Shown here: positions 1-5,520 of the stretch, in pieces | How the letters are laid out: each line of letters starts with the position of its first letter | How positions within the stretch are numbered: position 1 is the first letter of the stretch | NCBI GenBank assembly: GCA_027080605.1 | Contig: JALWRO010000164.1 | Coordinates: 1-5,520 of the forward strand | DNA from: Campylobacterales bacterium | GTDB lineage: Bacteria > Campylobacterota > Campylobacteria > Campylobacterales > QNZT01 | Length of the DNA: 5,520 nucleotides | Direction: 5' to 3' | Made by a program: the position numbers and the translations under genes | Notes under the pieces: generated by a model | Told to the model about the DNA's origin: nothing | Seen by the model: the letters and a program-made list of their open reading frames with translations, nothing else | Databases searched by the model: none

Positions 1-181
1 CAACCAGTTTCTGCACCTCGATACCTGCCGCTTTGAGCGCCAGTGAACCGCCGCAGACGGTCGCCAGAACCACCGCATTTTTCTCACGCAGTAACACTGC
101 TCCGGCTGCCTGTCTGGCAACTTTGTCTATCTCATAGATCTCTTCTTTATTGTTCACATTGATTGTGACGGTACAACTCAT
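1..181 (-). CDS. pnp: Polynucleotide phosphorylase, 5' end only, with an apparent internal in-frame deletion
   Basis: PNPase is the trimeric 3'-5' phosphorolytic exoribonuclease of RNA turnover, usually about 700 residues. Sixty codons are visible and the gene runs off the left edge. Residues 1-43 (starting MSCTVTINVNNKEEIYEID, then the VARQAAGAVLL segment and VVLATVC) match the start of the first RNase PH domain. Residues 44-60 (GGSLALKAAGIEVQKLV) do not continue that domain. They match the stretch after the Ser-rich phosphate-binding motif of the second RNase PH domain (E. coli MASVCGASLALMDAGV, around residue 440). About 400 residues thus appear to be missing in frame. The ATG overlaps the upstream stop as ATGA, and a strong AAAGGAG lies 10 nt upstream. 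The pnp identity is secure; whether the deletion is biological or an assembly error cannot be told here. If real, the product would lack most of the first core domain, the helical domain and the SSS motif. Confidence 0.85.
   Translation of the reverse strand, partial: MSCTVTINVNNKEEIYEIDKVARQAAGAVLLREKNAVVLATVCGGSLALKAAGIEVQKLV
53..66 (-). other. Probable deletion/collapse junction inside pnp
   Basis: On the coding strand this stretch reads TGGCGACCGTCTGC and encodes the end of Leu39 through Cys43 (A-T-V-C). The motif suits both PNPase places being joined: the N-terminal VVLATVC and the second-domain MATVC/MASVC that precedes GGSLAL. A short identical DNA run at both places would make it a natural point for recombination, polymerase slippage or graph collapse in assembly. 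The second parental copy is not in the window, so the extent of shared sequence is inferred. Confidence 0.6.
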
Positions 182-882
182 AACGCTTCTTCTCCTTTAA
201 TATACGGCAAATAGTGCTTGCACTCCGCCAGTATCGCTTTAATCTCTTTCGGTTTCAGTTTCGGCAGATTTTCATAATAGTAATCCACCGATATAAAATC
301 CCTGATGATATGCACGGCATAGATCTTGTCCACTTTTTTGTCGACCAGTGTAAAAAGGTCGTCCGGTATGACCGGTGTCGCCAGCGAAACCTTCCGTACG
401 CCCATATTGAGCACACTTTTGAGCGCACACATGGTATTAAATCCGGTTTCGCACCCTTCGTCGACCAGCAGGACATTTTTATCCCGCAAATCGCTTACAC
501 CCAAACCTTCCCGATAACGGTGCTGATACTTGACAATACGTTCATGAAAGAGGCGTTCGCCTTCGTCATAAATATAGTCGAGCGAAATACCGAAACTCTG
601 CACCAGTTTCTCTTCAATTACGATATCGTTCGTTTCACTGACCATCGCGAGTTGACACTCTTCATTGTTCGGAGCGACAATCGCTTCACTGAAAAGCAGG
701 TCGAAATCAAATCCGAACCGGTTTGCCAGTTTGGCGGTAATCTCCACCGCACCACCGGAAAGCGCCAGCAAAATCCACTTTTCATGCTGCATCACTTTGA
801 CCGGCAATATTTCGACCAGTGCATTGTAGGCATCGTATCGGTCTTTAAAAAGATGGGTATCAAAATCGGAATTTTCGGTCAT
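178..882 (-). CDS. Phosphoribosyltransferase-fold protein (COG1926-like)
   Basis: The 234-residue protein begins MTENSDFDTHLFKDRYDAYN. It resembles the predicted phosphoribosyltransferases of COG1926. Residues 40-48 (ALSGGAVEI) sit where that family has ALPRGGVPV, residues 68-83 (IVAPNNEECQLAMVSE) where it has its GxPGNPELAIGAV-like stretch, and residues 137-150 (VLLVDEGCETGFNT) where it has the PRPP-binding loop VDDGxATGAT. The loop is atypical: Asp141-Glu142 replaces the usual acidic pair, and Asn149 stands at a usual Thr/Ser position. Substrate and activity are unknown and it could be non-catalytic. The frame is open upstream to an ATG at 975, but the start at 882 is chosen because GGAAAG lies 5 nt upstream, family similarity begins just after it, and the overlap with the J-protein gene is then only 23 bp. 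The stop overlaps the pnp start as ATGA, implying coupled translation. It is a soluble cytoplasmic protein with no signal or membrane segment. Confidence 0.8.
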   Translation of the reverse strand: MTENSDFDTHLFKDRYDAYNALVEILPVKVMQHEKWILLALSGGAVEITAKLANRFGFDFDLLFSEAIVAPNNEECQLAMVSETNDIVIEEKLVQSFGISLDYIYDEGERLFHERIVKYQHRYREGLGVSDLRDKNVLLVDEGCETGFNTMCALKSVLNMGVRKVSLATPVIPDDLFTLVDKKVDKIYAVHIIRDFISVDYYYENLPKLKPKEIKAILAECKHYLPYIKGEEAL

Positions 883-1138
883 GGTCGCTTTCCGGAAACT
901 GTTTTTTGATCTCTTCGTCGCTGAAGGTAAACCTGTAATGAAAGATATAGTGCCGTAAAAGTGCATATGCTTCATTCAGTTCCCGCATTTTATCCTCTTT
1001 TTGGTTAAAATCGGGATGGTATTTTTTACTTAGTTTACGATACTGTGTTTTGATATCTTCCCATGAGACAAGTACCGGAAGTTCCAGTACGTGCAGTGCA
1101 TGGTGGAGTTTTTTGACAATATCGTCGCTATTTCGCAT
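860..1138 (-). CDS. Small stand-alone J-domain (DnaJ-like) co-chaperone
   Basis: The 92-residue protein is almost entirely a J domain. Helix II and its lead-in are at residues 25-40 (SWEDIKTQYRKLSKKY), the invariant HPD loop is at 41-43, and helix III follows at 47-65 (KEDKMRELNEAYALLRHYI). The HPD motif contacts Hsp70/DnaK and stimulates its ATPase, so the protein should recruit DnaK. It lacks the Gly/Phe linker, the zinc-binding cysteines and the substrate-binding domain of true DnaJ, making it a class C J-protein. The short tail (about 66-92) is charged and may hold the targeting specificity. No signal peptide or membrane helix is present, so it is cytoplasmic. The start overlaps the MCE gene stop by 11 bp (coding strand GCATATGCGAAATAG), with a GGGGG run 3 nt upstream as a weak, close ribosome site. 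The client is unknown. The domain call is strong; the role is not known. Confidence 0.88.
   Translation of the reverse strand: MRNSDDIVKKLHHALHVLELPVLVSWEDIKTQYRKLSKKYHPDFNQKEDKMRELNEAYALLRHYIFHYRFTFSDEEIKKQFPESDHDRKFRF
888..893 (-). promoter_or_regulatory. Ribosome binding site of the phosphoribosyltransferase-like gene
   Basis: The coding strand reads GGAAAG, 5 nt before the ATG at 882, inside the last codons of the J-domain gene. It supports the internal start over the longer reading from 975. The match to the Shine-Dalgarno consensus is only moderate. Confidence 0.5.
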
Positions 1139-2564
1139 ATGCCCCCAGACTCTGGCTCATGATCAGCTTTTTCAAGTCATCGTCGAAAAAGCGTATACCT
1201 ACACCCACATAGGCATTTTTCGCCCTGTTGTTGAGGAAGTTGTCATATCCGCCGTAAAAGTCGAGATGCTTCAGGTAGTTGTAGCGCAAACTAACCTTGG
1301 CATGCGGACTGTTCCCACGTACATCATTCTGGGCATTGAAGTCGAACACTTCCGCACTCGCTTCAAGCTGATCGTCGAGCATATAGTAATCCATACCCGC
1401 ACCGACACCGTTTTCGATAATACCCGTACGAAGTACGACATCATCCAGCCGTTTGGCAATCTGCGCACTGATCAGAATTTTTGAATCTTCATGTTTTTTC
1501 GGAGGGATCAGATTCCCCGCATCATCGAGACGGGAGTAATCATCCATACCCGCTATACCGAAACGATACGACTTCGTATCTGCGGGAATATAATTGAGAT
1601 TCAAATAGCCTTTGGCATATTTGTCATTGTTCATATACTCCGTGTGCATCGCTACTTCAAGTTTCACTTCGTTGATTGTATCGAGCAGGTTTTCCACTTT
1701 GTCGAATGTATCCGTACCGGAACTGAAAAAAGAGTCCGCGGAGACGAGGGTGTCATTGAGCGGTTTGCGGTTTTGACGGAGAATACCCTGCAATTCATCC
1801 TCTATCTGGTTAAATTTTTGTGCAAGATGCGGTACTTTTTCTTTCAGGTCAGACGCCGCGGCTCTGAGATCTTTCATGAGCGCATCGAGATTGGAGACTA
1901 TCTGCGGCAATTTACCGTTGATCGTATCTGCGGTTACCTGGAACTTCGTACCGACATCGGCAAGATTTTTTCCCATTTTGTTGAAGTTGGTAATCGTCTG
2001 TTTCAACAGATCGAGTGAAGTCAATTTTTTCAGTTCATCGGTAATTTGTTCCAGGTTGGCAAATGTTCTTCGCAAATTTTCCCGGGCTTCCGGCGTCAGC
2101 ACTTCCCTGGCTTCCACTACCAGTGCTTTAAATTCGTTGGCGGCTTTTGCCATCGCGTCACTGGCATCCTGTATCGAAAGCAGTTCCGGTGCAGACTGGA
2201 TAAAATCGCCGTCTTTGAGATATTCCGACGCTTTACCGAGTGAAATCTCCAGGTAGCGTCCGCCCAGCAAAGACTCCTGCACCGGCTTTATTTTGGAATC
2301 GACAGGTATTTTGACATGTTTATAGATAAAAAGGCGTGCCAAGATACCCTCTTTGGCAATCGAAAGCGATTTGATAAAACCGACTTCCAAACCGTTTGCC
2401 TTGACTTTGGAGTTTGGATTAAGTCCAGCCGCATTTTTCAAATGTGCTTTAAGCGCATACCCCTCTTTCGAAAGGTTTTTAAAGCTTCCCACCTGTGTAC
2501 TCAGGGCAAACAGCAATATAAAACCGATGAAAATAAAAAGTCCGACTCTGACATCATTACGCAT
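1128..2564 (-). CDS. MCE/MlaD-family lipid transport protein with a C-terminal beta-rich domain
   Basis: The 478-residue protein has an N-terminal signal-anchor (residues 7-23, GLFIFIGFILLFALSTQ) followed by one MCE domain at about 35-112. This domain includes AAGLNPNSKVKANGLEVG and the typical LLGGRYLEISLG at 99-110. MCE proteins form hexameric rings in the periplasm that carry phospholipids or other hydrophobic molecules between membranes with MlaE/MlaF-type ABC transporters. Residues about 132-310 are predicted helical/coiled coil, rich in Ala, Leu, Lys and Glu. Residues about 300-462 are instead beta-rich, with 9-10 amphipathic strands separated by Asp/Asn-rich turns (for example LDFYGGYDNF and NAYVGVGIRF), then DDDLKKLI. 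Similar long MCE proteins are, to my recollection, found in delta- and epsilonproteobacteria. E. coli MlaD (about 180 residues) has no such domain. The gene starts 21 bp after lptD, with AAAAGGG 7 nt upstream. No permease or ATPase gene is adjacent. I leave the symbol empty because orthology to mlaD is not shown. Confidence 0.87.
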   Translation of the reverse strand: MRNDVRVGLFIFIGFILLFALSTQVGSFKNLSKEGYALKAHLKNAAGLNPNSKVKANGLEVGFIKSLSIAKEGILARLFIYKHVKIPVDSKIKPVQESLLGGRYLEISLGKASEYLKDGDFIQSAPELLSIQDASDAMAKAANEFKALVVEAREVLTPEARENLRRTFANLEQITDELKKLTSLDLLKQTITNFNKMGKNLADVGTKFQVTADTINGKLPQIVSNLDALMKDLRAAASDLKEKVPHLAQKFNQIEDELQGILRQNRKPLNDTLVSADSFFSSGTDTFDKVENLLDTINEVKLEVAMHTEYMNNDKYAKGYLNLNYIPADTKSYRFGIAGMDDYSRLDDAGNLIPPKKHEDSKILISAQIAKRLDDVVLRTGIIENGVGAGMDYYMLDDQLEASAEVFDFNAQNDVRGNSPHAKVSLRYNYLKHLDFYGGYDNFLNNRAKNAYVGVGIRFFDDDLKKLIMSQSLGAYAK

Positions 2565-2571
2565 CTTTCTA

Positions 2572-2578
2572 CCCTTTT
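2572..2578 (-). promoter_or_regulatory. Ribosome binding site of the MCE-family gene
   Basis: The coding strand reads AAAAGGG, 7 nt before the ATG at 2564. It lies in the only intergenic gap of the window (2565-2585). This gene is therefore the one member of the cluster that does not overlap its upstream neighbour. The 21-bp gap is too short to hold an obvious promoter or a hairpin terminator. Confidence 0.6.
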
Positions 2579-2585
2579 CTATATG

Positions 2586-4808
2586 TTAACTTTTTGCCGT
2601 GTTGACGACCGGTGCTGCCGGTACATCCTGCGGCAGCGGATTTTCCGGAAGAGGTGTCTGTTGCTCTTCCGGCAGTATAACCGGTACTCCCTCCGGTACA
2701 ATCGTGTCCGTCACATCATTGCCCGGACTGTTGCTTTCAATATCTTTGATATATTTATACTCTACACCGCCGATATGTGCAAACCGCATCAGCAGATAGA
2801 TACCGCGCCTGGTAACAGACTCCGTTCCGCCGCTGGTCAGTGACGGTGTCACACTCTCTTTATACCGCAGTTCATAACTCCAGCACTTTTTATGCATCAA
2901 CAGCCCCAGACGCCACTCTTTGGTAAAACTGTTGTCAAAATCATAATCAAGTCCGCCCGTAACGGAGTATCTGCGGTCGATCACACGGGAAAAGTCTGCA
3001 CTGAGAAAGTTGATTTTCGTCTCATTTGGCGCATCTTTATAGGTATGATCAAACCGAAGCTTATTCAAATCATCATGATAATATATACCTGATTGTATCT
3101 TTTTTAGCTTATGATACTCATAGGAGTAGATCAGCGCATTGCGCAGCGAGAGATTCGGCGAGTAGGTGTAGATGACCTCATTTTCCGCTTCGTTGAAAGG
3201 TTTATCCTCCTCGTCGTAATAGTAATATTGTGTAAAACGATCCGTCAGATAATTGGCGCCGCTACTGTTGTAAAGATAGTTGTTCATCTTGAACGCGATA
3301 TTTTTCTGCTTCAGATTGAAAGGGATAAAATCGGCGAAATAACCGTTTTTGTCATGAAGACTGGGAATCGTAAACGCAAGAGAGAGCTGAATGTTGTGCA
3401 CTTTGTTGTCATAGCGTTTCATGAGATCACTATCCAGTGAAATCCGATGGTAATTACTCAGGTAGCGTGCATTGGAAACAGTTGCATTGGCATCGGTATA
3501 GTTTACTTTGGAGTAGTAGAAATTTTCACTCACAGAGAGATTGAGAAAATGTTTCATGAGGGGCATCGTAAAAACAACCGGTACAGAAAATTCGTGCTGT
3601 CTGGCACCCAACCCCTCTCTCCGCCAGGAGTTTTTGAACTTGTAGTCTATCGAATAGACCAGATTTTTGATCCCCAGAATCTGTGAAAATTTATGGTACT
3701 GCAAAGAGGGCAACGTCTGCAGCGTATCGGCATTGGAGACTTTCTCCGTATCAATAAAATACTTCGCATAGGCACCCACATAATCCCCGTACCCGGAAAG
3801 ATAGTAGTTGATACGGGATGTCACCAGCTTGTCCACCGCATACTTTCGGTCATCTTTGAGGTTGATATAGTCTATATCATTCAAAGTGGTCGCATCAACA
3901 TAAAGCCCGTCTTTGTAGTCGTAGGGATTATTCTGGATATATTTGGTAAAGAGTGCATAGTTAGTGTAGTGAAACGATGCACCTTTGTGTATGCTGTTTT
4001 TGAGATTGTGAGACTTCGCATAAGCACGCTGTTCGTCGAAAAAACCGACTGTCAGCGCCCCTTTTGAGTAAGGTGAATCGGCAAAACGGAGTGTCGTGTA
4101 GAGACCGCTGCCGCGACTGAGTCGTATCTGAGGATTGAGCTGAATATCCCACGATTTCGACGGTGCAATGAAAATCGGCTGCATAAAAAGCAGATTTTCG
4201 CTGTTTTCAAACCCGATCACCGGACGCAGCAAACCGCTGCGGCGCTCACGGATTGTCGGAAACGCAAACCACGGCAGATAGAGCACCGGCACTTTCCCCA
4301 GATAAAAGCGCGGGTTGTAGAGCGATACATACTCTTTGTCTTTATGAAAATGCCCCGTCGAAAAGCGTATTTCCCAGTCCGGAGCATCCGGCAGACAACT
4401 TGACAAACGCGCTTTTTTCAGGATAAAATTGTTCTTATCCGCTTTAAAAGCTTTACTTTTAATCCAGATATCGGAGCCCTGCTCCTGAATAAAAACATCC
4501 GAAGCGAAAAACTGCTCTTTTTTCAGGTTCAGACGCAGCTCTTTGGCTTTGTTGATCATATTTCCCTGATAAAAAAGCGTGACATTACCGCGCAAGATGA
4601 GCAATTCTGTCTTTTTGTTATAAATCGCTTCATTCGCGGAGAACATCATATCCTCTGTGTAAATCAGAATATCACCTTTGGCGACCACCTGATCACCCAG
4701 TGTCTCTACCGTAGCGGCATAGAGTGTATATTTGGTTTTTCGGGGAGTATCCTGTGCCGCATAAAGGGCAATTTGCAGGAGCAGAAAAAGCGTGGCGACC
4801 CTACGCAT
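2586..4808 (-). CDS. lptD: LPS-assembly outer membrane protein LptD (OstA/Imp)
   Basis: LptD is the outer-membrane barrel of the Lpt machine. With lipoprotein LptE it inserts LPS (or LOS) into the outer leaflet. The 740-residue protein starts with a signal peptide (MRRVATLFLLLQIALYAAQD, cleavage near residue 18). An LptA-like OstA domain follows at about 30-135 (VETLGDQVVAKGDILIYTED and repeated beta turns). Residues 135-200 show the LptD signature: SSCLPDAPDWEI (compare E. coli TSCLPGSDTWSV), then NPRFYLGKVPVLYLPW and RERRSGLLRPVIGF (compare KRRSGFLIPN). The rest is a Tyr-rich beta barrel ending near residue 690. Only two cysteines occur, Cys138 and Cys642. They match one of the two interdomain disulfides of E. 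coli LptD, whose C-terminal CC pair is CW here. Residues 691-740 form a proline-rich tail. The start overlaps the RDD gene by 8 bp with GGTGG just upstream. Length is close to E. coli's 784. Identification is very secure. Confidence 0.96.
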   Translation of the reverse strand: MRRVATLFLLLQIALYAAQDTPRKTKYTLYAATVETLGDQVVAKGDILIYTEDMMFSANEAIYNKKTELLILRGNVTLFYQGNMINKAKELRLNLKKEQFFASDVFIQEQGSDIWIKSKAFKADKNNFILKKARLSSCLPDAPDWEIRFSTGHFHKDKEYVSLYNPRFYLGKVPVLYLPWFAFPTIRERRSGLLRPVIGFENSENLLFMQPIFIAPSKSWDIQLNPQIRLSRGSGLYTTLRFADSPYSKGALTVGFFDEQRAYAKSHNLKNSIHKGASFHYTNYALFTKYIQNNPYDYKDGLYVDATTLNDIDYINLKDDRKYAVDKLVTSRINYYLSGYGDYVGAYAKYFIDTEKVSNADTLQTLPSLQYHKFSQILGIKNLVYSIDYKFKNSWRREGLGARQHEFSVPVVFTMPLMKHFLNLSVSENFYYSKVNYTDANATVSNARYLSNYHRISLDSDLMKRYDNKVHNIQLSLAFTIPSLHDKNGYFADFIPFNLKQKNIAFKMNNYLYNSSGANYLTDRFTQYYYYDEEDKPFNEAENEVIYTYSPNLSLRNALIYSYEYHKLKKIQSGIYYHDDLNKLRFDHTYKDAPNETKINFLSADFSRVIDRRYSVTGGLDYDFDNSFTKEWRLGLLMHKKCWSYELRYKESVTPSLTSGGTESVTRRGIYLLMRFAHIGGVEYKYIKDIESNSPGNDVTDTIVPEGVPVILPEEQQTPLPENPLPQDVPAAPVVNTAKS

Positions 4809-5256
4809 CTACCACCAGGGTCTTCGCAAATTTGTCATGCCAAGTCAGTTTAAGCGGAGAGAAAAAGGCTACGACAAAACCGAAGTAGAAGAGGATTTCA
4901 CTCACTACCCGCATCACGGCGCGAATCACAGCAGCACTCCATGAAGGAATATCGAGATACTCCTGATCGACTACTTTGATCTTCATCGCCATTTTACCGA
5001 GCGTCGCGCCGTAAAGACCGACAAAAAGTGCCTGGTAGAGAATCTTGATGATCAAAACGTAAATCATTAGCGACTGTGTATAAACTACCACCTCTTCGGG
5101 TGTTTTCAGCGCGGCAAGATGGTCTTTGATCATAAAAAAGAAGAGGATGGAAATAATCAACTCATCGATAAACATGGCAAATGCACGTCTGTTGATCGAT
5201 GCCAGATGCACTCCTTCTACATGAAGTTTACGAAAAAGCGCCTCGTCGTCAAGCAT
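4801..5256 (-). CDS. RDD-family inner membrane protein
   Basis: The 151-residue integral membrane protein carries the RDD signature: Arg24 and Asp31 in ASINRRAFAMFIDELI (residues 19-34), GATLGKMAMKIKVVD (83-97) after the second hydrophobic segment, and Asp141 in WHDKFAKTLVV near the C-terminus. Hydrophobic segments lie at about 29-47, 61-82 and 116-135, giving the usual three helices. RDD proteins are widespread and mostly uncharacterised; some have been linked to ion transport, but nothing here indicates a substrate. The start overlaps the purD stop by 8 bp (GATGCTTGA) and the stop overlaps the lptD start by 8 bp, so its translation is probably coupled on both sides. Its position directly before lptD suggests co-expression with envelope biogenesis; a functional link is conjecture. 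Confidence 0.88.
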   Translation of the reverse strand: MLDDEALFRKLHVEGVHLASINRRAFAMFIDELIISILFFFMIKDHLAALKTPEEVVVYTQSLMIYVLIIKILYQALFVGLYGATLGKMAMKIKVVDQEYLDIPSWSAAVIRAVMRVVSEILFYFGFVVAFFSPLKLTWHDKFAKTLVVDA

Positions 5257-5520
5257 CTTTCAATGCCTGATATGCGATATCTTTACGAAATTTCTTTCCT
5301 GCAAAATGAACTTGACCGGTCATCAGATAGGCAAGATCACGCGCTTCACGGATCGAGTCGCCGACACCCACACAGACCAGTACACGCCCGCCTGTCGCAA
5401 AGAGTTTACCGTCCTCTTTAGTGACACCGGCATAGGAGATATGCGCACGCTCTTTCAACTCTTCCAGCCCCACATCGTCGATGATAATCTCCGCAGGTAC
5501 CGAACTTTTGTACGGATACT
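5249..5520 (-). CDS. purD: Phosphoribosylamine-glycine ligase (GARS), C-terminal end
   Basis: Eighty-nine residues and the stop are visible; the rest lies beyond the right edge. The frame is open to the edge, so this is a truncated view and not a short gene. PurD joins phosphoribosylamine and glycine using ATP, the second step of de novo purine synthesis, in the cytoplasm. The visible part is its C-terminal domain: ISYAGVTKEDGKLFATGGRV at visible residues 27-46, with the family's GGRVL at 43-47, then a DSIREARDLAY helix (54-64), and VHFAGKKFRKDIAYQAL at 70-86. This corresponds to the canonical ending of the type HAGT-DGKLVTNGGRVL followed by I-F-G-YRKDI-Y-AL. The stop overlaps the RDD start by 8 bp. 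The ATP-grasp catalytic residues are outside the window. Confidence 0.92.
   Translation of the reverse strand, partial: YPYKSSVPAEIIIDDVGLEELKERAHISYAGVTKEDGKLFATGGRVLVCVGVGDSIREARDLAYLMTGQVHFAGKKFRKDIAYQALKDA

Noticed and set aside
214..909. Open frame of 231 codons on the plus strand opposite the phosphoribosyltransferase-like gene
   Set aside because: The minus-strand frame has recognisable PRTase motifs and operon-type overlaps. The plus-strand translation has no recognisable domain and runs against the direction of every real gene here.
883..975. Longer version of the phosphoribosyltransferase-like protein, starting at 975
   Set aside because: The extra 31 residues would lie wholly inside the J-domain gene, have no family similarity, and give a 116-bp overlap. 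The ATG at 882 has a ribosome site and fits the family start.
1491..2018. Open frame of 175 codons on the plus strand opposite the MCE gene
   Set aside because: It is antisense to the helical part of a well-supported gene, with no domain and an implausible Ile/Arg/Phe-rich composition. It is a shadow of the codon usage on the other strand.
2565..2585. Possible promoter or terminator between lptD and the MCE gene
   Set aside because: Only 21 bp are available. The content is a Shine-Dalgarno and A/T-rich spacer, with no inverted repeat and no room for a -35/-10 pair outside coding sequence.
2316..2843. Open frame of 175 codons on the plus strand spanning the MCE/lptD junction
   Set aside because: It overlaps the starts and ends of two secure genes on the opposite strand, with no recognisable domain. 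The 21-bp gap offers it no regulatory space.
3961..4152. A 63-codon minus-strand frame inside lptD
   Set aside because: It is out of frame within the LptD barrel coding region, has no motif, and the lptD frame is uninterrupted through it.
5249..5473. A separate 74-residue protein starting at a GTG at 5473
   Set aside because: The frame is open upstream to the window edge and the sequence is the C-terminal domain of PurD, so the GTG is an internal Val codon.

Overview
The window is a gene-dense bacterial segment in which all seven genes lie on the minus strand, so the transcript runs from high to low coordinates. Gene content and protein style suggest a Campylobacterota (Epsilonproteobacteria) chromosome, probably a Sulfurovum- or Sulfurimonas-like sulfur oxidizer. 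The basis is the PNPase N-terminus, the two-cysteine LptD and the moderate GC content. This taxon is judged from memory of the families, not from a search.

In transcription order the layout is: the 3' end of purD (5520-5249, purine synthesis); an RDD-family inner-membrane protein (5256-4801); lptD, the outer-membrane LPS translocon (4808-2586); an MCE/MlaD-family lipid-transport protein with an added C-terminal beta-rich domain (2564-1128); a 92-residue stand-alone J-domain protein (1138-860); a COG1926-like phosphoribosyltransferase-fold protein (882-178); and the 5' end of pnp, polynucleotide phosphorylase (181-1). Six junctions are visible. Five are overlaps of 4-23 bp and the sixth, lptD to the MCE gene, is a 21-bp gap with a clear Shine-Dalgarno. 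The window therefore looks like the interior of one polycistronic operon with extensive translational coupling. No promoter, terminator, RNA gene, mobile element or CRISPR is visible, and no gene-free stretch exceeds 21 bp.

The centre of the operon is envelope biogenesis: LptD inserts LPS into the outer membrane, and the MCE protein probably moves lipid between the membranes. Purine synthesis lies on one side and nucleotide/RNA metabolism on the other.

The most striking observation is in pnp. Its first 43 codons read as the normal PNPase N-terminus. The frame then passes, at an Ala-Thr-Val-Cys motif, directly into sequence matching the second RNase PH domain, which normally lies about 400 residues further on. 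This is either a real in-frame deletion between short direct repeats or an assembly collapse. The rest of the window looks like an ordinary, intact housekeeping operon. Secondary points of interest are the MCE beta-domain fusion, the proline-rich LptD tail and the degenerate PRPP loop of the phosphoribosyltransferase-like protein.
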